This document shows positions 1 to 9,547 of a stretch of 64,000 nt of DNA, piece by piece. Where the stretch lies: the NCBI RefSeq assembly GCF_022844465.1, contig NZ_JALHLP010000003.1, forward strand, positions 248,001 to 312,000. Direction: 5' to 3'. This DNA comes from Bradyrhizobium sp. (GTDB lineage Bacteria; Pseudomonadota; Alphaproteobacteria; Rhizobiales; Xanthobacteraceae). The notes beneath the pieces are model-generated. The model did not search any database and had not been told where the DNA came from. It was given only the letters and a program-made list of their open reading frames with translations. Positions within the stretch are counted from its first letter, which is position 1. Every line of letters starts with the position of its first letter. A program made the translations under genes and the position numbers.

Positions 1-1565
1 CCCTCATCCGGCCACTCGGCCTGGGGCCCCGCCAGCGACCGTGCAACCGCCGTGGCGGCGTCGAGATCGAGACGCTCCGCTTTCACTTCCGCAACGATCC
101 GGGAACCGCGATCTGGCCTCCGGTGCGACACCGCAACGCGCCCCTCCACGGTGCCACCGTCGATCTCGGCCTTCATGGCGTCGATGACAAAGCCATCCGA
201 CGCCATGGTGACGTCGCCGCGCAGTCTCAGCGGTTTCTGGCTGCGATAGCCGATGTCGCCGCGGCCCTGCAGCCAGGTCAGCAGCGCGTCGGGGTCGGTC
301 GATTCGATGTTGATGCCGGCCTTGAACTGGTCCAGTCCAACATTTTTCGCACCCGCCTCGCTGAGTGAGACTCGTGTCGCGCCGGGCGCGCGGAATTCCA
401 GCCTGTGGACCCGCCAGGACCCGGCGTCACCGTGCAACTGGGCGGCAATATCCTGCAACGGGCGCCCCCCGAGCATGACCTGTTCGGAGGCGAGCTGGAT
501 CTGCGAGGGCAGCGGCAGATGCGGAATTCCCGCGGTCAGGGCCCGCAAAGCCGGCCAGGCCCGGACCGGCTCGGCCGGATTGTTCGCAGAGCTGTTCTTC
601 GCCGAGTTGCTGGTAGAACTGGTCTTGGCGACGAACCGGTCGGCGTCGAGCTGGCGCGCCGACAGCGCCGCGCGCAGCAGCGGCGTCGCGCCGAAGCGGA
701 TATCGCCGGCGCCGGAAAGCTTCAGCGCCCGCTCTTCCGCGCCATAGGTCAGCTCGACCTGTTCGAGCCGGGCCGCCGAATAGTCGGCCCTGACCTTCGC
801 GGCGATGCGCCATGGCGTCTCCTCGTCATTGCCTTTTTGGGCGGGAGCGGCGAACGAGAGCGCGCCCTCGAAACGTGGCGCGCGGGCCTCGAAGGTCAGG
901 ACGCCATCGAGATCGACCGCCAGCGCGCGCTGGCCCGGATCGATGTTCAGATGAATCCGGGTGCCGTTGCCGTCGGGGCCCTGCCCCGACGAGACGCGAA
1001 ACGGGTAACGCGTGTCCGACAGCATGAAGGTGCCGTCGCCGCGGATCGAGCCGGCGAGCGAGCGGACGTCGCCGCTGAAGACGATGTCGTTGAGTTCGAG
1101 CGTGCCACGGCTGGCCGCATCATGCAGGGCGATGCGGCCGGTGAGATTCAACCGATCGATCGCCAGCGAGCCCAGATTGAACGCACCGGTCGAGGCCGGC
1201 CAGTCGATCCGCCCTCGGGAATCCAGCCCAAGATCGAGCGACATGCCGTTGATCGTCAGTTCGGTGGCGCGCACCTCGCCGCGCATCAGCGACCCCAGGC
1301 TGAATTCCACATCGAGCTTGTCGGCGCGAACCTTGCCGAGGTCGTTGGCGCCGCCGACCACCACGGAATGCAGTTGCAACGAGGGCGACGGCAGCAGCCG
1401 GGCGTCAAGCTTGCCCCCGACGCGAACCGGCGCGCCGATGATCCGCGTCGCCTCGGCCTCGAACTGCGGCCGAAACTGGTTCCAGTCAATGAAGTACGGC
1501 CCGACAAGCGCGGCGATCAGCGCGATGATGAAGGCGATTGCCAGGCCGAGCAGCGTCGTCTGCAC
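1..1565 (-). CDS. AsmA family protein, C-terminal part cut by window edge
   Basis: Reads leftward from a GTG at 1565 and runs open to base 1, so only about 521 N-terminal residues are present. The start is VQTTLLGLAIAFIIALIAAL, one membrane-spanning segment, followed by YFIDWNQFRPQFEAEA, the typical AsmA opening in which a membrane anchor leads into a long periplasmic beta-rich domain. Later stretches such as ADKLDVEFSLGSLMRGEVRA and the repeated LxLDGxxxF-type strands fit the same family. AsmA-like proteins are inner-membrane-anchored bridge proteins linked to outer-membrane lipid homeostasis; the exact substrate of this one cannot be told. No other start codon with this membrane segment is better placed. 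Confidence is high for the family and low for the role. Confidence 0.85.
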   Translation of the reverse strand, partial: MQTTLLGLAIAFIIALIAALVGPYFIDWNQFRPQFEAEATRIIGAPVRVGGKLDARLLPSPSLQLHSVVVGGANDLGKVRADKLDVEFSLGSLMRGEVRATELTINGMSLDLGLDSRGRIDWPASTGAFNLGSLAIDRLNLTGRIALHDAASRGTLELNDIVFSGDVRSLAGSIRGDGTFMLSDTRYPFRVSSGQGPDGNGTRIHLNIDPGQRALAVDLDGVLTFEARAPRFEGALSFAAPAQKGNDEETPWRIAAKVRADYSAARLEQVELTYGAEERALKLSGAGDIRFGATPLLRAALSARQLDADRFVAKTSSTSNSAKNSSANNPAEPVRAWPALRALTAGIPHLPLPSQIQLASEQVMLGGRPLQDIAAQLHGDAGSWRVHRLEFRAPGATRVSLSEAGAKNVGLDQFKAGINIESTDPDALLTWLQGRGDIGYRSQKPLRLRGDVTMASDGFVIDAMKAEIDGGTVEGRVAVSHRRPDRGSRIVAEVKAERLDLDAATAVARSLAGPQAEWPDE

Positions 1566-1721
1566 GGTGTCTCCCCTTGAACCGCCCCGGCGCAGGCCGC
1601 GTCACGCCGAACCCGGTGCCGGAGCAACCCGGAATATAGAGACAAGTGTGCCGAAGTCACAGCGCCATCGCGAGCTGCCCCGATTAGACCGAATCAGGCG
1701 GGGAAACGCTGCCCGGAACCG

Positions 1722-2954
<1,233 letters not shown>

Positions 2955-3000
2955 GGTGACCTCTTGTTGCCGCGGGGGCCGCGGGGCGCAATCCGTCCAC

Positions 3001-3020
3001 TCGATACATTGTTGTATTGA
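3001..3020. promoter_or_regulatory. Imperfect palindrome between P450 and TetR genes, candidate operator
   Basis: TCGATACATTGTTGTATTGA is an interrupted palindrome with arms ATACA/TGTAT plus outer TC/GA around a 4-base centre. It lies in the short gap (2955-3046) between the divergent P450 and TetR genes, where TetR-family repressors usually bind. Binding is inferred from position and symmetry only. Confidence 0.45.
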
Positions 3021-3046
3021 GTTGCATTCTGACCTAACCTGAAGCG

Positions 3047-3658
3047 ATGTCAAGAGTCCGAACCAGACCCACCCGCGACGACACCCGCGAAAAACTGTTC
3101 GAGGCGGCGGCACGCGTGTTCGAGGAACTGGGCATCGGCGGCGCCAGCATCGAGGCGATCGCGGCCGCGGCCGGTTTCACCCGCGGCGCGTTCTATTCGA
3201 ACTTCAAGAGCCGGGACGAACTGATCATCGCCATGCTCGAGAACCATGTCGAGCAATCGATCCGGCGCATTCACGATCTGCTCGACCGGCACAAGAGCCT
3301 GGCGGATTTCATCGACGCGCTGAAGACCATGGACCGCAGCCGGCAGGACCCGCTCGGTCGCTCGCCGCTGCTGCATATGGAGATGATCCTGTTCGTGGCG
3401 CGCGCCGAAAAGCGCAGGCCCGAACTCGCCAAGCGGCTGCGCGCCCGGCGCAGACTGGTCACCGACATCATCGAGACCACCGCCAGGAACAGCGGCCGGA
3501 CGACCATTCTCAATCCGACCTGGGCCGGCGCCGTGGTGCTGGCGCTGGAAGACGGTTTCAGGCTGCACCGCCTGATCGATCCGGAAACCACGCCGCCCGA
3601 CAGCTTCCTGCGCGCCATCGGCGACCTGCAAAGGGCGATGGGCATCTCAGCGGCCTGA
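3047..3658 (+). CDS. TetR/AcrR family transcriptional regulator
   Basis: 203 residues. The N-terminal helix-turn-helix is classic TetR: TREKLFEAAARVFEELG, then IEAIAAAAGFTRGAFYSNFKSRDEL (roughly residues 12-60), in which GFTRGAFYSNFKS is the recognition helix region. The remaining helical part is the ligand-binding and dimer domain and shows no recognisable ligand signature. It is transcribed away from a P450 gene and followed 10 bases later by the convergent MFS gene. The likely role is local control of the P450 and itself through the palindrome at 3001-3020. The ATG at 3047 is the first in-frame start in the gap. Confidence 0.93.
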   Translation: MSRVRTRPTRDDTREKLFEAAARVFEELGIGGASIEAIAAAAGFTRGAFYSNFKSRDELIIAMLENHVEQSIRRIHDLLDRHKSLADFIDALKTMDRSRQDPLGRSPLLHMEMILFVARAEKRRPELAKRLRARRRLVTDIIETTARNSGRTTILNPTWAGAVVLALEDGFRLHRLIDPETTPPDSFLRAIGDLQRAMGISAA

Positions 3659-3668
3659 CGCCAACCCG

Positions 3669-4967
3669 TCAACGCGCGCCGGCCTGTGAGACTTTATACA
3701 CCTGTCCCGCGACCGCCCGCACCTTGCGCGGCGAGGCCTGCCAGATCGCCACTGCCGACAGGATGCTGACGACGATGCCGATCGCAAACGCCACTGTATA
3801 ACTGCCGGAAAGATCGAACACCAGCCCGGTCACCCACGGACCGGCGGCGCCGCCGGCCAGCGCCGCCAGCATGATGGTGCCGAAAATGCTGCCATAATGT
3901 CTGCCCTGGAAGATCTCCAGCACCACCGCGCCCATGATCGAGGTCAGGCCATAGCCGAGCGCGCCCTGGGTGAAGATCATGAGGTAGACCAGCGGCAGCG
4001 CCGGCGCGAACTTCAACCCGATCAGCGCCGCAAAGCAGATCGCAAAGCCGGCGCAGCTCACCGCCCAGATCCATTCGCGCCCGATCCGGTCGGATAGATG
4101 CCCGAGCCAGATCTGGCCGGGAATGCCGAGCAGGCTGACGACGCCGAGCGACCACACCGCGACATTGGCGCTGAAGCCGATGTCGAGCAGGAACTTGGTC
4201 TGGTGCACCTGCACCGCGTACCAGACATAGAGGCCGCAGAAGTAGCCGAGCGCAATCCACCAGAACCGCGCGGTCGCCATCGCGCGGCGGAGCGTCCAGT
4301 CGGTTGCGGCCCAGACCGGATCGACAATGTTCGAGATTGGCGCGGCCGATGTCGCCGACGGCGCCGCGTCGCCGTCCGGCAGCAGGCCGAGATGCTCGGG
4401 CCGCATTCGCAGCAACAGGTTGATCGGCCCGAGCACGACGAAAACCAGAATGCCCATTGCGGTGCAGGCGGTGCGCCAGCCGGTCTGCTCGATCATGTGC
4501 TGCACCCACGGCAGCAGCGTCACCGAGCCGATGCCGACGCCGGCGAACGCCAGCCCCATCGCAAGCCCGCGGCGGCGGATGAACCAGTTCGGCAGGAACA
4601 GCGACTGGCCGGAATAGCCGAGGCAGACGCTGCCCGCGCCGACCAGCACGCCGATGGTGAGGTAAAGGTGCCATGGCTCGCTCGTCAGCGGCGCCAGCAG
4701 CAACCCGCCCCCCATCAACGCAACGCCGAGTTCCATCACCGCGCGCGGACCAAAGCGGTCCATCAGCCGGCCGATCAGCGGGCTGACGCCGGCGGACACC
4801 ACAAAGCCAAAGGAAAAGGCGCCCGCGGTGACGCCCCGCTCCCAGCCGAACTCGCCGATGATCGGCGGAAAGAACAGCGAGAACGCGGTCCGCGCATTGA
4901 CCCCGATCGCCATGGTCACGAACGTCACCGCAACGATCAGCCAGCCATAGAAGAAGGGAAGACGCAT
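3669..4967 (-). CDS. MFS transporter, monocarboxylate/oxalate-formate antiporter-like
   Basis: 432 residues with about twelve hydrophobic segments. It opens with MRLPFFYGWLIVAVTFVTMA, the FYGW...TM1 start typical of the OFA/monocarboxylate branch of the major facilitator superfamily. The loop between TM2 and TM3 reads GRLMDRFGPRAVME, matching the MFS G-x-L-x-D-R-x-G-x-R motif, and a central hydrophilic loop separates the two six-helix halves around residues 190-220. A related loop in the second half reads GHLSDRIGRE. Likely an inner-membrane importer or antiporter of a small organic acid; the substrate cannot be read from sequence. It is convergent with the TetR gene and stands alone as a transcription unit. 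Confidence 0.9.
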   Translation of the reverse strand: MRLPFFYGWLIVAVTFVTMAIGVNARTAFSLFFPPIIGEFGWERGVTAGAFSFGFVVSAGVSPLIGRLMDRFGPRAVMELGVALMGGGLLLAPLTSEPWHLYLTIGVLVGAGSVCLGYSGQSLFLPNWFIRRRGLAMGLAFAGVGIGSVTLLPWVQHMIEQTGWRTACTAMGILVFVVLGPINLLLRMRPEHLGLLPDGDAAPSATSAAPISNIVDPVWAATDWTLRRAMATARFWWIALGYFCGLYVWYAVQVHQTKFLLDIGFSANVAVWSLGVVSLLGIPGQIWLGHLSDRIGREWIWAVSCAGFAICFAALIGLKFAPALPLVYLMIFTQGALGYGLTSIMGAVVLEIFQGRHYGSIFGTIMLAALAGGAAGPWVTGLVFDLSGSYTVAFAIGIVVSILSAVAIWQASPRKVRAVAGQVYKVSQAGAR

Positions 4968-5169
4968 GGGGTTTGGCCGGGTGAGAGTTGGGTGGCGCGC
5001 TGTCGCGGCGACGCGGATACTGCGCCACCATCATGCACGGCCCGAACCTCGGCGCAATTGCGCGACCGCGATCCACGTCTGCCGCTGGATGTCCTGCCAC
5101 TTGCTTCTGGCCGAGGACCAGGAAGCAGGCTAACATGGCTTTTTCAGCAGTGTTTTCAGGAGGTGTAGA

Positions 5170-5646
5170 ATGGGTGCGTTAGTCGCCGATGGGTACGTCC
5201 CTCATGTCCAGCAACAGTTGAATGCCCGGTTCGCCATCGGCGATGCGTTGACCGAGATGATCGGGTTTCAGCGCGAGTTCAAGCTGTTCTCACGGCCACA
5301 TACGCTCAAGAGCGCGTTTGCTTTGCTCAACATCGCCCCCGTCGGAGAGACCGACCGCGACGGCTTCATGAAATACCTCCAATCCCTGATGAAAACCAAA
5401 GCCGACGTCGATGAAAAGCCGTCGACGCTGAGCGGACACGATCAAATCCTCGCTTCGCTCCGGGAAAACCTGGAAAGTTCACGGCCCTTGCCAGTCTATT
5501 TCACCTGGCACCCGGCAGAATCTCCCCGAGGTATCGTTCACATCACCTCAGACAAGCCGTTCTCATTTTCAACCAAGACCTATCTCACCATCTCGGTGCC
5601 GACCATCGGCGCGGACCGGCCCAAGGCAGGCGCACGCAAGAAGTAG
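5170..5646 (+). CDS. Hypothetical protein, about 158 residues
   Basis: I do not recognise this protein. It is soluble and has no signal peptide or membrane segment. The start is well supported: AGGAGGTG sits at 5158-5165, about five bases before the ATG. The middle contains FKLFSRPHTLKSAFALLN and the C-terminal half a beta-rich stretch (GIVHITSDKPFSFSTKTYLT), and the end is Lys/Arg rich (PKAGARKK). The methyltransferase gene at 5661 begins 14 bases downstream on the same strand, so the two may be co-transcribed. The 202 bases upstream (4968-5169) hold no other gene. Confidence 0.7.
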   Translation: MGALVADGYVPHVQQQLNARFAIGDALTEMIGFQREFKLFSRPHTLKSAFALLNIAPVGETDRDGFMKYLQSLMKTKADVDEKPSTLSGHDQILASLRENLESSRPLPVYFTWHPAESPRGIVHITSDKPFSFSTKTYLTISVPTIGADRPKAGARKK

Positions 5647-5660
5647 ATTGAAGCTCGCGC

Positions 5661-6344
5661 ATGCGTGGGTTGCGCGCCAGGGTTCGCGATTACTATTCGG
5701 GAACGATCGAACGCCACGGCCCTAACCCGCTTGGGGTCGATTGGCCGAATGCGGCCTCGCAGTATCTGCGGTTCGCCCAGCTTATGAAGGTTTGCGATTT
5801 CAGCGCGCCGCTCAGCCTGAACGATTTCGGCTGCGGCTACGGTGCGCTGCTGGAGTATCTGAACATGCGACATGCCGAGGCCGAAGTCGGCTATCGCGGC
5901 ATCGACATTTCAGCGTCGATGATCACGGTGGCCCGCGAACGCTGGGGCAGCCACGGACGCGCGGTTTTTGCCGTGGGCTCACGCTGCGGTCGGAGGGCGG
6001 ACTATTCGATCGCCAGTGGGGTCTGCAATGTCCGTCTCGGTCACCCCGTCGGCGAGTGGGAGAATTATGTGGAGTCAATCCTCGCCGATATGCGCGCCAG
6101 CAGCCGGATCGGCTTCGCCGTCAATTTCCTGTTGCCGCACGACGACAAGCCGACCGAGGATGGGCTCTATCGCAGCAACCCACAACGCTGGGCCGGTTTC
6201 TGCAGGGAGCAACTCGGTTGCAGCGTCCGATTGCTCGGAGATTACGGCCTGCGCGAGTTTACGTTGCTCATCCGCATGAAGCCGCAGAAGGCTGCGCCTC
6301 GGAAAGCAGTTTCTTGTAAGGAAGTGCGCCGGTCTCCTCGATAA
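5661..6344 (+). CDS. Class I SAM-dependent methyltransferase
   Basis: 227 residues with a Rossmann-type methyltransferase core. Motif I is NDFGCGYGALLEYL (about residues 54-67), followed by YRGIDISASMITVARERW, where the acidic D after beta2 would bind the SAM ribose. The fold family is that of small-molecule methyltransferases and the substrate is unknown. The last recognisable strand is REFTLLIRMKP; the basic tail after it (QKAAPRKAVSCKEVRRSPR) overlaps by 77 bases the convergent end of the cyclase gene at 6268 and looks like read-out into that gene, as if an earlier stop was lost. No strong ribosome-binding site is seen, so translation may be coupled to the gene ending at 5646. Confidence 0.82.
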   Translation: MRGLRARVRDYYSGTIERHGPNPLGVDWPNAASQYLRFAQLMKVCDFSAPLSLNDFGCGYGALLEYLNMRHAEAEVGYRGIDISASMITVARERWGSHGRAVFAVGSRCGRRADYSIASGVCNVRLGHPVGEWENYVESILADMRASSRIGFAVNFLLPHDDKPTEDGLYRSNPQRWAGFCREQLGCSVRLLGDYGLREFTLLIRMKPQKAAPRKAVSCKEVRRSPR

Positions 6345-9300
6345 GTCGACTCGCCAGCGCGAGCAGATCGCCGGTCCTGAATTCGGAGTGGCTGAACTCT
6401 CCTTCGCCCAGCACTTTCGCTAGGACGATTGCGGCGCGGCATTCCGCCAATCGGGCGCGACGATCCCTGGCAACCGCCATCGCCCTTTCGGCGACCCGGA
6501 ACGCGGCCGTCGGGCTGTTGCTCCTCAAATGGATCTCCGCAAGGAACGCCAGCATTTCGCTTTGATACTCCATTCCTGCAAAGGCCTCGGTCGCCAGCCG
6601 GATGGCCGATTCAAGCTTCTGTATTGCGGCGACGTGGTTACCTGACAACGAAAGCGCCAACGACTTGCAAACGGCAGCATAGACCGCGACATAGGGAATG
6701 CGGCTGCTTGTAGCGATCTCATCGATGCGGCTGCTGTGAAGTTCGGCGAGTTTCTGGTCCTGTGTGAGCCATGCGAGTTCGACCGCAGCCAGATGCGGAA
6801 TGAACTGGACGGCAGGATCCGAATTATCCTTCTCACTCGACGCCAGCCTGTCGATGCTTTGCTTCGCCGCGGCGAAACTGCCCATTCGCACCAGCAGCCG
6901 CGCCCGGAGGCTTTCAACCCACCTTTCCACGCTGAAGCCGATCATCGCGTCGTGGGACGGCCGGATATCTCCAATCCGCGCAAGCGCCGTATCGCTGGCC
7001 TGCAGCGCCTCCCGAAGCTTTCCGGCGTAACCACAGGCCTGGCACAGGAACACCTGCAGCATGGTCCTGACGCCGGGATCGGCATTCCCGGAAAGATTGA
7101 TCGCCTGCAAGACCTGTTTCACATAATCGTCCGCCGAGCCCGTACATGCGGAAAGCCGGCCGTACACGGCTAGCGTCAGCACCTCAGCGGCGGAGTCCTG
7201 CATCTCCCTGGAAAGATCGAGCGCTTCCTTGGCAAACGGCGCGATTTCCTCGGCGCTGATGCCTTCCCGCCACGCTGCATTCATCACCTGTCCGGATGCC
7301 TTGAAGCGCAGGCGGTCGGTTTCGGGCGTGCGCGGCAGCGACTGCAGCAACAGCCGCACCTTTTGCCACGACTTCAACGCCAGCCTCGCATTCGTGGTCC
7401 CGATCCAGGCGGCGGCGCGGGCAGTGTAGATTGCGGCCGACGCCAGATCCCTGGCCGCCTCGAAATGATATGCGATCAGATCGGCATATTCGCTGAGCTG
7501 ATTATGATGAAACCGTTCCAGCGCCTTCGCCACCGCCGCATGAAGCTCGATCCGCCGGGTCCGCAACTGCATGGCATAGGCAACCTCCTGGATCAAAGGA
7601 TGGCGGAACGCGAAACGATCGGGCTCATTCTCGATCGACATCCCTTGGACCAGCCCCACCTGAGACAGCCTGCCGAGAATGCCGGCGAGATCGGCGGCGG
7701 TCGCTCGCGTTATCTCGGCGAGAACCGACACCGGAAATTCTCGCCCGATCGTTGCACCGATCTGCAGCACCTCCTTGTCCGATGGCGAGAGGCGGTCGAC
7801 GCGTGCTCCGATCACGGATTGGACGGTGGCCGGAAGTGTTTCCGCCCGCGATCCTTCTAGCGCCCTGTAATTTCCCGGCCGGCCATCCAGCTCGCCGCTG
7901 TCGACCAGCGACCTGATCAATTCCTCCGCAAAGAACGGGTTGCCACCGCTTCTCTCGACGATGCGATCGCGAATGGCGGCGGTGGACGGATCATCGCCGA
8001 CCAAGTCCCTGATGAGGGAGGAGACGTCTTCGTCGCGCAATTCCTCGAGCCGGATTTCGTGAAAGCCCAATCCATCCTTCCAGGGGGCCTGAAAGGTAGG
8101 TCGATAATTGAGCACGAGCAGCACGCGGCTAACCGGTGCTACTCGCACCAACGCCGACACAAACTCGATACTCGCCTCGTCGAGCCAGTGAATATCTTCG
8201 ATGACGATCACCGAGGGCGTTCGCGTTCCATCACGCACGAGGCTGACGACCAGGTTAATGAGTCGCGAATGCCTGACCTTGGGATCGAGGGTTGACGGGG
8301 GTAGCTTGGCATCGGCAATGCCAAGAAATTCGAACAGTACCGCCACGTCCTCGACAAGCTCCGGGACCGCCGCCTCGATCCGCGATACGATTTTCGCGCG
8401 CGCCGTCTCTGGGGCGTCCGCGGATGTGATCCTGAAATAGGTCCGGAAGAATTCCACCAGCGGCTGCAACGGACCCGAATGATCATAGGGTGACGCCCTC
8501 GCCTCCAGCACCGGCACCATCCGGTCCCTCGCGGCCTTGGCGAACTCGAAACACAGGCGGCTCTTGCCGAGACCGGGAGGCGCCGAGATCCCAATCGCCT
8601 TGCCGGTTCCGCGCTCGGCCCCCGCAAACGCGTCGTGAAGGATGGTCAGTTCCGCATCCCGCCCGCGATAGGCTCCGATGACATTGTCCCGGAACGGCGC
8701 GCGCGACGCCTTCATTCCGGCAATCCGGTAGATCCCGATCGGCCGCGGAAATCCCTTGACGTCCTGATGGCCAAGCGGCCGGCCGTCGCAATGCGATTGC
8801 ACCAGCCTGAACGTCGATTCGGTGACGCAGATGTCGCCGGGCTGGGCCATGTGCTCCAGCCGGCTCGCCAGATGCACGGCGGCGCCGTAGACGCTTTGCT
8901 CCCCGGTGAACTTGTCGGGCAGACCGGCGACGATCTCTCCGGAGTGAATTCCGACCCGAAGCGTGATGCCGTTGTCGTGTGACGACTGCACCATCAAGAG
9001 CGCGGCCTGGCAGGCGCGCAGCGCGTGGTCCTCCTGGGCGTGGGGGACGCCGAAAATCACCATCAGGCCGTCGCCCATGCTGCGGATGATGGTGCCCTGG
9101 AATTGATTGACCGCGTTTCCCATGCGGGCCAGCGCGGGGGGCAGCCGATCGAGCGCCTGTTCGGGATCGTTGTCCCCGATCAGTTCGGTCGAACCGACGA
9201 TGTCGGCGAAAAGGACGGTGACCACCTTGCGCTCGCCCAGCGCCTGCGGTTGGTCGAGGCGCTCACCGCAATCCCCGCAAAACCTCGCGGCTCCGAGGTT

Positions 9301-9402
9301 GGGATGACGGCAATTCGGGCAAATGACGGAAAAGCTGATGCCGCACGATCGGCAGACCCTGTCTTCCGCCAACGTTTCCATCTGACAGGCCGGGCACAGC
9401 AT
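6268..9402 (-). CDS. Zinc-ribbon / class III nucleotidyl cyclase / AAA ATPase / TPR signalling protein
   Basis: 1044 residues. Two Cys4 zinc ribbons open it (CPAC..CRSC and CPNC..CGDC, residues 3-46). A class III cyclase domain (about 58-230) follows, with both metal aspartates in VTVLFADIVGST and MGDGLMVIFG. Then comes an AAA/STAND-type ATPase (about 245-600) with Walker A APPGLGKSR and Walker B SVIVIEDIHWLDEAS, and a helical TPR-like C-terminus. Two cyclase positions differ from textbook enzymes: R replaces the usual K before SMGDG, and H replaces the usual N in YGAAVHLASRL. Activity or nucleotide choice is therefore uncertain, although H at that place is common in this multidomain family. 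AAGGG upstream supports the ATG at 9402. It sits beside a second cyclase gene (9548-11593). Confidence 0.92.
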   Translation of the reverse strand: MLCPACQMETLAEDRVCRSCGISFSVICPNCRHPNLGAARFCGDCGERLDQPQALGERKVVTVLFADIVGSTELIGDNDPEQALDRLPPALARMGNAVNQFQGTIIRSMGDGLMVIFGVPHAQEDHALRACQAALLMVQSSHDNGITLRVGIHSGEIVAGLPDKFTGEQSVYGAAVHLASRLEHMAQPGDICVTESTFRLVQSHCDGRPLGHQDVKGFPRPIGIYRIAGMKASRAPFRDNVIGAYRGRDAELTILHDAFAGAERGTGKAIGISAPPGLGKSRLCFEFAKAARDRMVPVLEARASPYDHSGPLQPLVEFFRTYFRITSADAPETARAKIVSRIEAAVPELVEDVAVLFEFLGIADAKLPPSTLDPKVRHSRLINLVVSLVRDGTRTPSVIVIEDIHWLDEASIEFVSALVRVAPVSRVLLVLNYRPTFQAPWKDGLGFHEIRLEELRDEDVSSLIRDLVGDDPSTAAIRDRIVERSGGNPFFAEELIRSLVDSGELDGRPGNYRALEGSRAETLPATVQSVIGARVDRLSPSDKEVLQIGATIGREFPVSVLAEITRATAADLAGILGRLSQVGLVQGMSIENEPDRFAFRHPLIQEVAYAMQLRTRRIELHAAVAKALERFHHNQLSEYADLIAYHFEAARDLASAAIYTARAAAWIGTTNARLALKSWQKVRLLLQSLPRTPETDRLRFKASGQVMNAAWREGISAEEIAPFAKEALDLSREMQDSAAEVLTLAVYGRLSACTGSADDYVKQVLQAINLSGNADPGVRTMLQVFLCQACGYAGKLREALQASDTALARIGDIRPSHDAMIGFSVERWVESLRARLLVRMGSFAAAKQSIDRLASSEKDNSDPAVQFIPHLAAVELAWLTQDQKLAELHSSRIDEIATSSRIPYVAVYAAVCKSLALSLSGNHVAAIQKLESAIRLATEAFAGMEYQSEMLAFLAEIHLRSNSPTAAFRVAERAMAVARDRRARLAECRAAIVLAKVLGEGEFSHSEFRTGDLLALASRLIEETGALPYKKLLSEAQPSAASCG

Positions 9403-9547
9403 TTACAAACCCTTGACTTGCGGCCTTCCGGCCGCCGACATCCTAGCACGGTCAAGGCAAAAGAGCGCATTGGGGGAAGGCAATACCGGATACCCTGGCG
9501 GCTTCACGATAGCGCCCTGCGGAACCCGGGCGGCACCGCGGCAGCGA

